This document shows, one piece after another, positions 33,687-42,638 of a stretch of 64,000 bases of DNA; position 1 is the first letter of the stretch, and the number at the start of each line of letters is the position of its first letter. The stretch comes from Blattabacterium sp. (Blatta orientalis) str. Tarazona (GTDB lineage: Bacteria; Bacteroidota; Bacteroidia; Flavobacteriales; Blattabacteriaceae). The stretch spans positions 558,001 through 622,000 of the forward strand of contig NC_020195.1 in the NCBI RefSeq assembly GCF_000334405.1, in the 5' to 3' direction. The position numbers and the translations under genes are program-made. A model generated the notes under the pieces. It did not search any database, had not been told where the DNA came from, and saw only the letters and a list, made by a program, of their open reading frames with translations.

Positions 33687-35318
33687 TTACGATAAGGATA
33701 TTTTTTTATTGTATAGTTTAGTTGGAATAGAGGATAAAATTTTCAAATTTAATCTTTCTATCAATTCATCTACATACTTATTCTTTCTGGATAAAAGATT
33801 GTATTGCTCTATTGGAAAATTTTCCAAATCTTTTTCTTTTACTAGAATTTTGAATTCTAAATGTGGATTATTCAATTTATTTATGAAATATTTTATAAAA
33901 TGTGTTTGTATGAAAGAAAAATTACAATTTTCTAATTGTGTGGGGAGCACAAGAAGTATTTTATTATTATAAATATGAAATCTTATTTCATTTTTTAGTG
34001 AATTTAAATAAGTAGGATGAATCTTTTCAGAAAACTTTTGGATGAATTTTATCCAGTTTTCTTGTAAATATTGAATTTTTTTTTCTTCAGAATCTTTTTT
34101 CTGAATAGGAAATTTCTCAGAATCTTTTTTCTGAATAGGAAATTTCTCAGAATCTTTTTTCTGAATAGGAAATTTCTCAGAATCTTTTTTCTGAATAGGA
34201 AATTTCTCAGAATCTTTTTTCTGAATAGGAAATTTCTCAGAATCTTTTTTCTGAATAGGAAATTTCTCAGAATCTTTTTTCTGAATAGGAAATAGACAAT
34301 TGGCTAATTGGATCAGATATATTTCTATTGTTAATCTAGAATTCTTATATATTAGAGATTCTTTTTCCATTTGACGACAAATCCTCAAAGCATTAATTAA
34401 AAAAGAATAACGTATTTTTATGGATTGCTGTATATAAAATCGTATAGTTTTCTTTTTTAATTTTAAAAGGAATAAAGTTTCAGGATTTTTCGATAACAAT
34501 AGATCTCTAAAATGTTTAGTTAATCCACTTATGAAATTAATAGAACTCACTCCAAATTGAAAAATTTTATCTAATAAAATTAATATCTGAGAGATTTTTT
34601 GATCTAATAGATAATCAATTATTTTGAGATAGTAACTAGTATCCAGAATTCCTAATTTTTCCATAACTAATTCTCTAGAAATTTTTCTTTGGCCATAAAA
34701 GGTAAGTTTTTCGAAAGTATTAAGCGCTTCACTAAGTGAACCATTTCCATTTTTGGAAATTAGAAACAAAGCCTCATTATCTATTTCTATACGTTCTTTT
34801 TCCGCTATTTTTTTTAAGTAAAAAAAAATATCTCTTAAAGAAATAGGTTTAAATTCATAGACTTGACAACGTGAAATAATAGAATTTATTTTATTTTTTT
34901 CTGTTGTACAAAAAATAAATAATACATGTGTAGGAGGTTCTTCTATAGTTTTCAAAATAATATTAAAAGAATCTTGAGAAAAAAAATTAAAATCATTGAT
35001 AATAAGAATTTTATATTTTCCTTCTTTTGGATATAAACGGATTTTACGGATTGTTTCACATATAGATTCCACTGAATGATTCAAAAAACCACTTATTTCG
35101 AAAACATTTGAAAAAGAGTCCAATCCACTAGCCAAAATTCGTGCACAGGTATTTTTTCCAACTCCTCTAGGTCCAAAAAATAATAAAACTTGAGATAAAC
35201 GATTTTTTTCTATAGAATTTTTTAAAATGGTTGTAACATCCATTTGTCCAATAACTTCTTCCCATCTTACAGGTCTATACTTTAAACTCCATACAATGTA
35301 TGAAAAACATTTATCCAT
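33687..35318 (-). CDS. dnaX: DNA polymerase III subunit gamma/tau with degenerate ATPase motifs and an internal repeat
   Basis: Clamp-loader subunit. The 543-residue protein begins SLKYRPVRWEEVIGQ and has RISQVLLFFGP-like sequence leading to Walker A GPRGVGKN (49-56), where Asn replaces the usual Thr/Ser. The Walker B region reads ILIINDFNFFSQDSF instead of a DExH-type IIDEVHMLS. Sensor 1 (CTTEKNK) and the arginine-finger SRCQVYEF remain. Residues ~342-410 are seven tandem copies of FPIQKKDSEK encoded by a perfect 30-bp minisatellite, in the linker before the tau-specific C-terminal region. Binding or hydrolysis of ATP at its own site may be impaired. Its start is 8 bp downstream of the sucC stop. 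Confidence 0.92.
   Translation of the reverse strand: MDKCFSYIVWSLKYRPVRWEEVIGQMDVTTILKNSIEKNRLSQVLLFFGPRGVGKNTCARILASGLDSFSNVFEISGFLNHSVESICETIRKIRLYPKEGKYKILIINDFNFFSQDSFNIILKTIEEPPTHVLFIFCTTEKNKINSIISRCQVYEFKPISLRDIFFYLKKIAEKERIEIDNEALFLISKNGNGSLSEALNTFEKLTFYGQRKISRELVMEKLGILDTSYYLKIIDYLLDQKISQILILLDKIFQFGVSSINFISGLTKHFRDLLLSKNPETLFLLKLKKKTIRFYIQQSIKIRYSFLINALRICRQMEKESLIYKNSRLTIEIYLIQLANCLFPIQKKDSEKFPIQKKDSEKFPIQKKDSEKFPIQKKDSEKFPIQKKDSEKFPIQKKDSEKFPIQKKDSEEKKIQYLQENWIKFIQKFSEKIHPTYLNSLKNEIRFHIYNNKILLVLPTQLENCNFSFIQTHFIKYFINKLNNPHLEFKILVKEKDLENFPIEQYNLLSRKNKYVDELIERLNLKILSSIPTKLYNKKISLS
34088..34293. repeat. Perfect 30-bp tandem repeat, about seven copies, inside dnaX
   Basis: A 30-bp unit starting AATCTTTTTTCTGAATAGGA begins at 34091, 34121, 34151, 34181, 34211, 34241 and 34271. 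Copies are identical. The unit is a multiple of three and adds ten residues (FPIQKKDSEK) per copy to DnaX. The absence of any substitution in so AT-biased a genome implies recent expansion or ongoing homogenisation, and copy number is likely to vary between strains. Confidence 0.97.
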
Positions 35319-35325
35319 ATATTAT

Positions 35326-36552
35326 CTAAATCATTAAAATTTTTTTTATTCTATAAGCTGCCTCTTTTAAAGTGGATGTGTAATAAATAGGCAATTGACT
35401 ATTTTCAAGTCTTTTTTTTGCGATCATTTCATTGGTTCCTTGCAAACGAACAATTACCGGGATTTTAATTTTATGATCAATTTTACGATATGAGTTAATA
35501 ATTCCTTCTGCAACTGTATCACAACGAACAATTCCTCCGAAAATATTTATGAATATCGCCTTTACAGATGGATCTTTCAAGATAATTCGAAACGCTTTTT
35601 CAACACGCTCTTTATCAGCAGATCCCCCTATATCTAAAAAATTAGATGGATTTCCTCCACAAGATTGAATCATATCCATGGTAGCCATAGCTAATCCAGC
35701 TCCATTTACCATACATCCTACATTTCCTTCTAATTTTAAAAAATTTAATTTTGCTTCAAAAGCTTCTATTTCAACAGGATTTTCTTCTTTTTGATCACGA
35801 AAATTAGCATATTTTTTTTGACGAAATAACGCATTATCATCCAAAACCATCTTTGTGTCTACCGCCACAATTTGATGATCAAAAGTTCGAATTAAAGGAT
35901 TAATTTCCAATAATAAGGCGTCACAAGATAAATAAGCATTGTATAGAGAAATTAAAAATTTTATGAAATCTTTTAGAACTTCTTCATTTAATCCTAAATT
36001 ATATCCAATTTTTCTGACTTGAAATAACTGCAAACCCAAAAATGGATCTATTTCTTCTAGAAAGATTTTATCTGGACGTTTCTTAGATAGATCTTCTATA
36101 TCTATTCCTCCTTCTTTAGAATAGAGAATAACATTTTTTTCTATATCACGGTTTACTAATATCGATAAATAATATTCTTTAGGAGAAGAAAAAGAATTTT
36201 TCATTGTTTTCCCCTTCCTATTAGGAGTAGAATAGACATCATCGGAGATGAGTATTTTTCGTACTAATTTTCCTTTTTTAGAAGTTTGTGGAGTAATCAA
36301 ATACTTTCCTAAAAGGTTTTTTGATTTTTCATATACCTCTTCCAAAGATTTGGCTATTTGTATTCCTCCTCCTTTTCCACGACCACCTGCATGTATTTGT
36401 GCTTTAATGACTAAAGAATTTTTATTAGTTTTTTTGAAGATTATTTTTGCAGCCTGAACTGCCTCTTCTGGAGTAGAAACCAAAACTCCATCAGGGATCT
36501 TAACAGAAAAAGATCTTAATATTTCCTTTCCTTGGAATTCATGTAAATTCAT
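35326..36552 (-). CDS. sucC: Succinyl-CoA synthetase beta subunit
   Basis: TCA-cycle enzyme making succinate, CoA and a nucleoside triphosphate from succinyl-CoA. The 408-residue protein begins MNLHEFQGKEILRSFSV and has the ATP-grasp motif VIKAQIHAGGRGKGGGIQIA, EINPLIRTFDHQIVAVDTKM, LEGNVGCMVNGAGLAMATMD, GGNPSNFLDIGGSAD and IFINIFGGIVRCD (the CoA/phosphate-loop region). Slightly longer than most homologues. sucD is not in the window; sucAB are at 38581-42590. Confidence 0.96.
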   Translation of the reverse strand: MNLHEFQGKEILRSFSVKIPDGVLVSTPEEAVQAAKIIFKKTNKNSLVIKAQIHAGGRGKGGGIQIAKSLEEVYEKSKNLLGKYLITPQTSKKGKLVRKILISDDVYSTPNRKGKTMKNSFSSPKEYYLSILVNRDIEKNVILYSKEGGIDIEDLSKKRPDKIFLEEIDPFLGLQLFQVRKIGYNLGLNEEVLKDFIKFLISLYNAYLSCDALLLEINPLIRTFDHQIVAVDTKMVLDDNALFRQKKYANFRDQKEENPVEIEAFEAKLNFLKLEGNVGCMVNGAGLAMATMDMIQSCGGNPSNFLDIGGSADKERVEKAFRIILKDPSVKAIFINIFGGIVRCDTVAEGIINSYRKIDHKIKIPVIVRLQGTNEMIAKKRLENSQLPIYYTSTLKEAAYRIKKILMI

Positions 36553-36655
36553 TTAAAAAAGTTTTTACAAGTAAATTTAAACTAAAATTCGTTTATTTTT
36601 GAAACGTTTTTTCAATTTCTTAATAAGAAGATTTATAAATTTATAGAAAAACTTT

Positions 36656-37324
36656 ATGGTTCAAGCTGAAAACATTTACAAATCTTTTGGAAAAAAAGAG
36701 ATTTTGATAGGGATCAATATTATAGTAAAAAAAGGAAATATAGTATGCATATTAGGGGAATCTGGAGCTGGAAAAAGTACATTATTGCATATATTGGGAA
36801 CTCTAGAAAAACCTACTTTCAAAAAAAGGAAAAACTGTTTTAAAATAGATGGAGAAAACGTCCTATCCTTATCGGAAAAAAAGCTCTCCATTATTAGAAA
36901 TGAAAAAATCGGTTTTGTTTTTCAATCTCCTCAACTTCTTCCTGAATTTACAGCATTAGAAAATGTTTGTTTACCAAGATTTATAAAAATCAAAGATAGA
37001 GAACATGTAAAAAAAAAGCGAAAAATTATTAAAAAATTGCATCTTTCTCCATATGAAAATTCAAAACCTGAGGAATTGTCTGGAGGTCAAAAACAAAGAT
37101 TATCAGTAGCAAGAGCATTAATTAATGATCCTAAAGTTATTTTTGCGGATGAGCCTTCCGGAAATCTAGATTTAAAAAATGCTAAAGATCTACACGATCT
37201 CTTTTTCTCTCTAAGAGAAGAATTAGAACAAACTTTTTTAATTGTAACACATAATCTTCAATTAGCTGATATGGCAGATGAAAAACTAAAAATAAAAAAT
37301 GGAAAACTGAATAAAATTCAGTAA
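36656..37324 (+). CDS. lolD: Lipoprotein-releasing ABC transporter ATP-binding protein
   Basis: ATPase of the LolCDE system, which extracts lipoproteins from the inner membrane. The 222-residue protein has Walker A GESGAGKST, the Q-loop FVFQSPQLLPEFTALENV, the ABC signature LSGGQKQRLSVARAL, Walker B VIFADEPSGNLD and the switch histidine in IVTHN. The FTALENV/NLDLKNA pattern fits the LolD/MacB/FtsE group; in Flavobacteriia this gene context is usually annotated lolD. The membrane subunits are not nearby. A TATTTTTG box lies at 36594-36601, 54 nt before the ATG. Confidence 0.86.
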   Translation: MVQAENIYKSFGKKEILIGINIIVKKGNIVCILGESGAGKSTLLHILGTLEKPTFKKRKNCFKIDGENVLSLSEKKLSIIRNEKIGFVFQSPQLLPEFTALENVCLPRFIKIKDREHVKKKRKIIKKLHLSPYENSKPEELSGGQKQRLSVARALINDPKVIFADEPSGNLDLKNAKDLHDLFFSLREELEQTFLIVTHNLQLADMADEKLKIKNGKLNKIQ

Positions 37325-37338
37325 AAAAAATAAAAAAA

Positions 37339-37998
37339 ATGCTTTTAAATAAACTTTCTATTAAACATATTATAAAAAAACCAATAAATAAAAAAAATTA
37401 TCCTACTCTTTTTTTAATGATTCACGGATATGGAAGTAATGAAAAGGATCTTTTTTCCTTGCATAAGGATATTCCAGAAAAATTTTTTATAATCAGTATT
37501 CAAGGGCTATATCCCATGAGTAAAGAAAAATATTCATGGTATAACATTGATTTTCAAGATCAAAAAAAATTTATCAATATTTCACAAGCTAAAGATACAA
37601 TTGAAAAAATATCTTTTTTTATAGATGAAGCCATTGAAGAATATAAATTAAACAAAAATAAGGTATGGTTATGCGGATTTAGTCAAGGAGCCATTTTAAG
37701 TTATGCTATCGCTTTAAAAAAAGTTAATCAGGTAAAAAGGGTTATAGCTTTAAGTGGCTATTTCGAAGAAAATCTTTTCCCAAAAGAAGAAATATGTGAA
37801 GATTCTTATGCAGATTTAAAATTTTTTATTTCTCATGGAAAATATGATACTATTATTCCTATCCATTGGGTGAAAAAAGGTTTGTCTTTTCTTAAGAATC
37901 GTCAAATCCTTTCTTTACACTATAAAGAATATGATTCTGGACATGTCCTATGTGATTCTAATTATCAGGATTTAATTAATTGGATTAAAAAACATTAA
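37339..37998 (+). CDS. Alpha/beta hydrolase (phospholipase/carboxylesterase family)
   Basis: Cytoplasmic serine hydrolase of 219 residues, similar to the YpfH/carboxylesterase 2 family. The oxyanion region FLMIHGYGSNEKDLFSL, the nucleophile elbow LCGFSQGAILSY (GxSxG), the aspartate in SHGKYDTIIP and the histidine in SGHVLCD complete a catalytic triad. The substrate is unknown. It lies 14 bp after lolD. Confidence 0.88.
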   Translation: MLLNKLSIKHIIKKPINKKNYPTLFLMIHGYGSNEKDLFSLHKDIPEKFFIISIQGLYPMSKEKYSWYNIDFQDQKKFINISQAKDTIEKISFFIDEAIEEYKLNKNKVWLCGFSQGAILSYAIALKKVNQVKRVIALSGYFEENLFPKEEICEDSYADLKFFISHGKYDTIIPIHWVKKGLSFLKNRQILSLHYKEYDSGHVLCDSNYQDLINWIKKH

Positions 37999-38002
37999 GA
38001 TC

Positions 38003-38551
38003 ATGAAAAAATATACAAAAGTAGTTTTATTTTTGATAATGATAATAGGTAGTATTTATTTTTTTTTGCAGAAAAATTACTTCTATGGAGTAATTTTTTT
38101 ATTATTAAGTTTTTTTCCTGTTTTTTTCCTTTTCAGAAATGAATTTTTGTTATTGGCCTTTTTTAAAATAAAAAAAAGAGATATGAAAGGTTTAAAAAAG
38201 TATTTGAAATATGTAAAAAATCCAAAATTACAACTAGTGAAAAGTCAACTAGCTTATTACTATTTTCTTCATGGAATTCTATATTCAGAATCTGATATAT
38301 ATCAATCAGAAAACTATATGCAAAAGGCTCTAGATCTTGGATTAAAATTTAAACAAAATATAGCTATAGCTAAATTAAATATAGCCATAGCTTCTTTATC
38401 AAAAGGGAATAAAAAAAAAGCTGAATTATTATTATTGGAAGCAAAAAAAACGGATATTCATGGTTTATTACATGAACAGATTCAGATCATAAAAATCCAA
38501 ATGAAAAAAATGAATATAGGAAATAGGCAAAATCCATTTATCAGAATCTGA
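38003..38551 (+). CDS. Membrane-anchored protein with TPR-like repeats, unknown function
   Basis: 182 residues with two hydrophobic helices (about 7-24 and 29-46) followed by a helical cytoplasmic part: QLAYYYFLHGILYSESDIYQ, NYMQKALDLGL, NIAIAKLNIAIASLSKGNKK, AELLLLEAKKTD. The A..L....A spacing suggests two or three TPR-like hairpins. I recall similar proteins as conserved hypotheticals in Flavobacteriia but cannot assign a function. It begins 4 bp after the hydrolase and ends 29 bp before the convergent sucB. Confidence 0.75.
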   Translation: MKKYTKVVLFLIMIIGSIYFFLQKNYFYGVIFLLLSFFPVFFLFRNEFLLLAFFKIKKRDMKGLKKYLKYVKNPKLQLVKSQLAYYYFLHGILYSESDIYQSENYMQKALDLGLKFKQNIAIAKLNIAIASLSKGNKKKAELLLLEAKKTDIHGLLHEQIQIIKIQMKKMNIGNRQNPFIRI

Positions 38552-38580
38552 TATTTTTATCTAATAAAAGTTCCTATCTT

Positions 38581-39795
38581 TTATAATTCCAATACTCTAT
38601 GAATGTTATTTTCACTTCCTTCCATTAAAAATTTTATTGGATTTTCTATTGCTTCTTTGACAGAAACTAAAAATCCAACAGATTCTCTTCCATCAATGAT
38701 TCTATGATCATAAGATAAAGCCAGATACATTACAGGACGTATTTCTATTGACCTATTAATAACCACAGGTCTTTCTACTACTTTATGAATTCCTAAAATA
38801 GCACTTTGTGGCGGATTTATTATTGGAGTAGATAGCATAGACCCAAATACTCCACCATTAGTGATAGTAAAAGTTCCACCAGTCATTTCATTTATAGAAA
38901 TTTTTCCATTACGAACACGTGTAGATAATCTATGAATTTCCTTTTCTATTCCACGAAAGGATAGATTTTCAGCATTTCTAATAACAGGGACCATTAGTCC
39001 TTTAGGTCCAGATATAGCAACACTAATATCATAATATTCAAAATTAATCTTTTCTGATCCACTAATCATAGCATTAACATCTGGATATAATTTTAATGCT
39101 CTCACACAAGAGAGAGTAAAAAAAGACATGAAACCTAAATTAACTCCATGTTTTTCCTTAAAAATATTTTTATATTTTTTCCTTATAATAAAAATTTCCT
39201 GCATATCCACCTCATTAAAAGTGGTCAGCATGGCCGTTTGATTTTTTACAGATACCAATCTTTCAGATAGTTTTCTTCTTAAAGAAGAAAGAGGAGTGAT
39301 TTTTTTTTCACGAGACCTATAAGTAGGGAGACCTTCTTCTTCAGGAGTAGAAGATTCAGTAATAAGAATACAATCTTTTTTTGTAATTCTTCCCTGTTTA
39401 CCAGTTCCGTGAATAAATTCTATGGAAATATCTTTTTCTGATAATATTTTTTTAGATGCTGGAGAAGGTATTTTTTTTATTATATCCTGTTTTTTTGGAA
39501 TTTTTTCTTCATGAAAATCTAGATTTTTATAATTTTCATTGTTTTCAATGGTTCTTTTTTTAGAAGTGTCTATAATACATAAAATATCCCCAACTTGTAT
39601 TCTTTTTCCTTTTTCTACCATTAAGGAAATCACCCCATTTTCTTCCGAAGAAATTTCTAAAGTAGCCTTATCTGAATCTATTTCAGCTATTATTTGATTT
39701 TTAGATACGTAATCTCCATCTTTGACAAACCATGAGGCAACCTCTACCTCTGTAATAGATTCTCCTGGAGAAGGGACCTTTACTTTGATTATCAT
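38581..39795 (-). CDS. sucB: 2-oxoglutarate dehydrogenase E2, dihydrolipoamide succinyltransferase
   Basis: Core of the 2-oxoglutarate dehydrogenase complex. The 404-residue protein has an N-terminal lipoyl domain with the lipoylated lysine in EIDSDKATLEISSEENG (about residue 43), a peripheral-subunit-binding domain (PSPASKKILSEKDI, GTGKQGRITKKD, about 110-140), and the catalytic acyltransferase domain ending YDHRIIDGRESVGFLVSVKE with the catalytic histidine. It starts 14 bp after sucA on the same strand. Confidence 0.96.
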   Translation of the reverse strand: MIIKVKVPSPGESITEVEVASWFVKDGDYVSKNQIIAEIDSDKATLEISSEENGVISLMVEKGKRIQVGDILCIIDTSKKRTIENNENYKNLDFHEEKIPKKQDIIKKIPSPASKKILSEKDISIEFIHGTGKQGRITKKDCILITESSTPEEEGLPTYRSREKKITPLSSLRRKLSERLVSVKNQTAMLTTFNEVDMQEIFIIRKKYKNIFKEKHGVNLGFMSFFTLSCVRALKLYPDVNAMISGSEKINFEYYDISVAISGPKGLMVPVIRNAENLSFRGIEKEIHRLSTRVRNGKISINEMTGGTFTITNGGVFGSMLSTPIINPPQSAILGIHKVVERPVVINRSIEIRPVMYLALSYDHRIIDGRESVGFLVSVKEAIENPIKFLMEGSENNIHRVLEL

Positions 39796-39809
39796 TATTT
39801 TTTTTTTAA

Positions 39810-42590
39810 TTATAAAAAAGCCTTTTCCAATAGGTTATTTTGAATTTTCAAAAAATCTGGATAAGATCCTGTAGATGGACTAGAACTTTCAGATGGAGCA
39901 ATTAATTTAAAAGGAAAATCTTTTCCTATTTTTCTGAAAATAAAACTCCAGAATCCCATATTTTCTGGTTCTTCTTGGACCCAAAAAATGCTTTTCTTGT
40001 TTTTATACTTATTAAATAACTCTTGAATTTTATCCTTTTTTAAAGGATATATTTGTTCTATACGAATTATAGCAGTTTTTTCATCTCTGAGGAATTCTTT
40101 TTTCTTTAGGAGATCATAATATATTTTTCCAGAGCATAAAATCAATTTTGTGATTTTTTCAATATCTCCTATATCCGAAGGATCATCCAAAATTTCTTGA
40201 AATTCTCCTTCAGAAAGTTCTTCCATTTTTGATAGACATTTCGGATGACGAAGCAAACTTTTAGGTGTAAAAACTATAAGTGGTTTTCTAAAATTTAACT
40301 TCATTTGTCGTCTCAAAAGATGATAAAAATTAGCAGGAGTGGTACAATTAACCACAAATAAATTATTATTAGCACAAAGTTGTAGATAACGTTCTACACG
40401 TGCAGAGGAATGTTCTGGACCTTGTCCTTCATATCCATGAGGAAGGAACATCACTATTCCATTTCTAACTTTCCACTTATTTTCTCCAGAGGAAATATAC
40501 TGATCTATAATAATTTGTCCTCCATTTCCAAAATCACCAAATTGAGCTTCCCATAAAGTTAAAGTATAGGGAGAATACATAGCGTATCCATAATCAAATC
40601 CTAAAACTCCATATTCGGAAAGCGGAGAATTATACACTTGCATTTTTCCTTGCCCCACACGAATCCTATTCAACAGAAGAATTTCTTCTTCTTCTTCTTC
40701 TGTTTTTATAATAACATGACGTTGAGAAAAAGTTCCTCTTCCTACATCTTCTCCTGATAAACGAATATGAAATCCTTCATATAAAATTGTTCCATAGGCT
40801 ACTAATTCAGAAATACTCCAATCTACCAAATTTTTTTTTACCATTTCTAATCTTTGTTTGAAAAGATGTTCCGTTTTTCTAAAAAATTTTTTATTCTTAG
40901 GAAGAGTAAAAATTTTCTCAGAAATTTTTATAAGTTTTTCAATTGGAAATTGAGTATTTACTTTTTTAAAGATTTCATCTGTATTAGATACAATAGGAAA
41001 ATTTTTCCATTCTTCTTCTAAAAAAGAGTTTAAAACATTCCATTTAATATTTTTTGCTTCATTATATCCTTTATTAAGAATTTCTTCATATTCTTTTTCC
41101 ATCTTTTTGATTTCTCCCGTCCTAATCAATCCTTCTTTTTCTAATTTTTCTTTATACAAATTATATGAATTAGGATGTTTGGAAATAGCTTTATATAAAG
41201 TTGGTTGAGTAAAACGAGGTTCATCCCCTTCGTTATGTCCATATTTTCTATATCCCAATAAATCTATAAAAACATCTTCGTGATAATGCATTCTGAAATC
41301 TGCTGCAAAATGAATGGCATGAATAACAGATTCTATATCATCTGCATTCACATGCAAAACGGGAGATAGTACTATTTTTGCTATATCTGTACAATAAATG
41401 CTAGAACGACCTTCTGTATAATCAGTAGTGAACCCAATTTGATTGTTAATTACGATATGAATTGTTCCTCCAGTTTTATAACCTTTTAATCTAGATAATT
41501 GGATGACTTCATAAACAATTCCTTGACCTGATAAAGCGGCATCTCCATGAATAAGAATGGGGATTATTTTTTCTGAATTACTATTCTGATTATAGTTAAT
41601 GTCTATTTTTGAACGAGTAATTCCTTCTACAATAGCATCTACAGATTCTAAATGAGATGGATTTGGGACTAGACTCATTTTTATATATCTTCCTTGACGA
41701 GTTTTTCTAAGTTTTGTAAAACCTAAATGATACTTAACATCACCAGAAAAGCTTTTTTCTTTATATTCTTTTCCCTGAAATTCGCTGAATATGTGAGAAT
41801 AGTTTTTTTTAAAAAAGTTAGAAAGAAGGTTTAAACGTCCTCTGTGAGGCATTCCTATCACAAAATCTTCTGTGAAATATCTTTTGGAAGTATATTCAAT
41901 CATTTCTTCCAATGCTGGTAATATAGATTCATTTCCTTCAATAGAAAATCTTTTTTGACCCACAAATTTAGTATGAACAAAATTTTCAAATGCAACTGCT
42001 TCATTTAATTTCCTCAGAAAAAATTTTTTCTTTTCTGCAGGAAATTCAAATTTTTCTTTTTGAAACCATTTTTCAATCCATTCAATTTTTTTAGGATCCG
42101 AAATGTGCATGTATTCTATCCCTATTGAATTGCAATAAATATTTTTGAGATGATTAATGATATTCCTTAAAGAATTTTTTCCTAGCCCAATTATTTTTCC
42201 AACTTCGAAATGAAGATCAAGCTCTTTTTCAGACAATCCAAAATTTTTTAAATCTAAAGAAGGATAATGTTTTCTTCTTTCTCGTATTGGATTTGTTTTG
42301 GTAAAGAAATGACCTCTTTTCCTATAATTTTGAATCAAATTATAAACTAAAAATTCTGTATGTACGGATGGCTGTGGGAGGAAATTATTTTTGTTTTTTT
42401 CTATCTGAATAGTAGTGGAAGTTGTTTTTTTTTCTTGAAGATACTGATAATTTTCTTCGTTAAAATCAAATCCATAAAAAAAAGCACACCAGCTAGGTTC
42501 TACTGAATTAGGATTTTCTTTATATTTTTTATAGAGAGATTCTATATCTTTAAAATGGATGGCATTTAAAAACGAATATCTATCACTCAT
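39810..42590 (-). CDS. sucA: 2-oxoglutarate dehydrogenase E1
   Basis: Thiamine diphosphate-dependent decarboxylase of the complex. From ATG 42590 the protein is 926 residues, starting MSDRYSFLNAIHFKDIESLY; an in-frame TTG three codons upstream is less likely. Motifs: VIGMPHRGRLNLLSNFF, HLGFTKLRKT, PNPSHLESVDAIVEG, HGDAALSGQGIVYE, the ThDP region INNQIGFTT and YCTDIAKIV, RKYGHNEGDEPRFTQP, and the C-terminal FLPHGYEGQGPEHSSAR and RHPKCLS. A GAA run gives EEEEEE near residue 640. Followed directly by sucB. Confidence 0.96.
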   Translation of the reverse strand: MSDRYSFLNAIHFKDIESLYKKYKENPNSVEPSWCAFFYGFDFNEENYQYLQEKKTTSTTIQIEKNKNNFLPQPSVHTEFLVYNLIQNYRKRGHFFTKTNPIRERRKHYPSLDLKNFGLSEKELDLHFEVGKIIGLGKNSLRNIINHLKNIYCNSIGIEYMHISDPKKIEWIEKWFQKEKFEFPAEKKKFFLRKLNEAVAFENFVHTKFVGQKRFSIEGNESILPALEEMIEYTSKRYFTEDFVIGMPHRGRLNLLSNFFKKNYSHIFSEFQGKEYKEKSFSGDVKYHLGFTKLRKTRQGRYIKMSLVPNPSHLESVDAIVEGITRSKIDINYNQNSNSEKIIPILIHGDAALSGQGIVYEVIQLSRLKGYKTGGTIHIVINNQIGFTTDYTEGRSSIYCTDIAKIVLSPVLHVNADDIESVIHAIHFAADFRMHYHEDVFIDLLGYRKYGHNEGDEPRFTQPTLYKAISKHPNSYNLYKEKLEKEGLIRTGEIKKMEKEYEEILNKGYNEAKNIKWNVLNSFLEEEWKNFPIVSNTDEIFKKVNTQFPIEKLIKISEKIFTLPKNKKFFRKTEHLFKQRLEMVKKNLVDWSISELVAYGTILYEGFHIRLSGEDVGRGTFSQRHVIIKTEEEEEEILLLNRIRVGQGKMQVYNSPLSEYGVLGFDYGYAMYSPYTLTLWEAQFGDFGNGGQIIIDQYISSGENKWKVRNGIVMFLPHGYEGQGPEHSSARVERYLQLCANNNLFVVNCTTPANFYHLLRRQMKLNFRKPLIVFTPKSLLRHPKCLSKMEELSEGEFQEILDDPSDIGDIEKITKLILCSGKIYYDLLKKKEFLRDEKTAIIRIEQIYPLKKDKIQELFNKYKNKKSIFWVQEEPENMGFWSFIFRKIGKDFPFKLIAPSESSSPSTGSYPDFLKIQNNLLEKAFL

Positions 42591-42638
42591 ACCATACAAA
42601 ATTTTTCGCTAATTTAATAAACAATTTAACACAATCTA

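Noticed and set aside
34088..34293. Tandem repeats considered as a CRISPR array
   Set aside because: Units are contiguous with no spacers and lie in frame inside dnaX.
34071..34295. A 74-codon plus-strand frame rich in FLNRKFLRIF repeats
   Set aside because: It is the antisense reading of the 30-bp minisatellite in dnaX; any repeat whose length is a multiple of three keeps such frames open.
40675..40702. TTC trinucleotide run in sucA
   Set aside because: A short run giving six glutamates in a surface loop; common and not informative.
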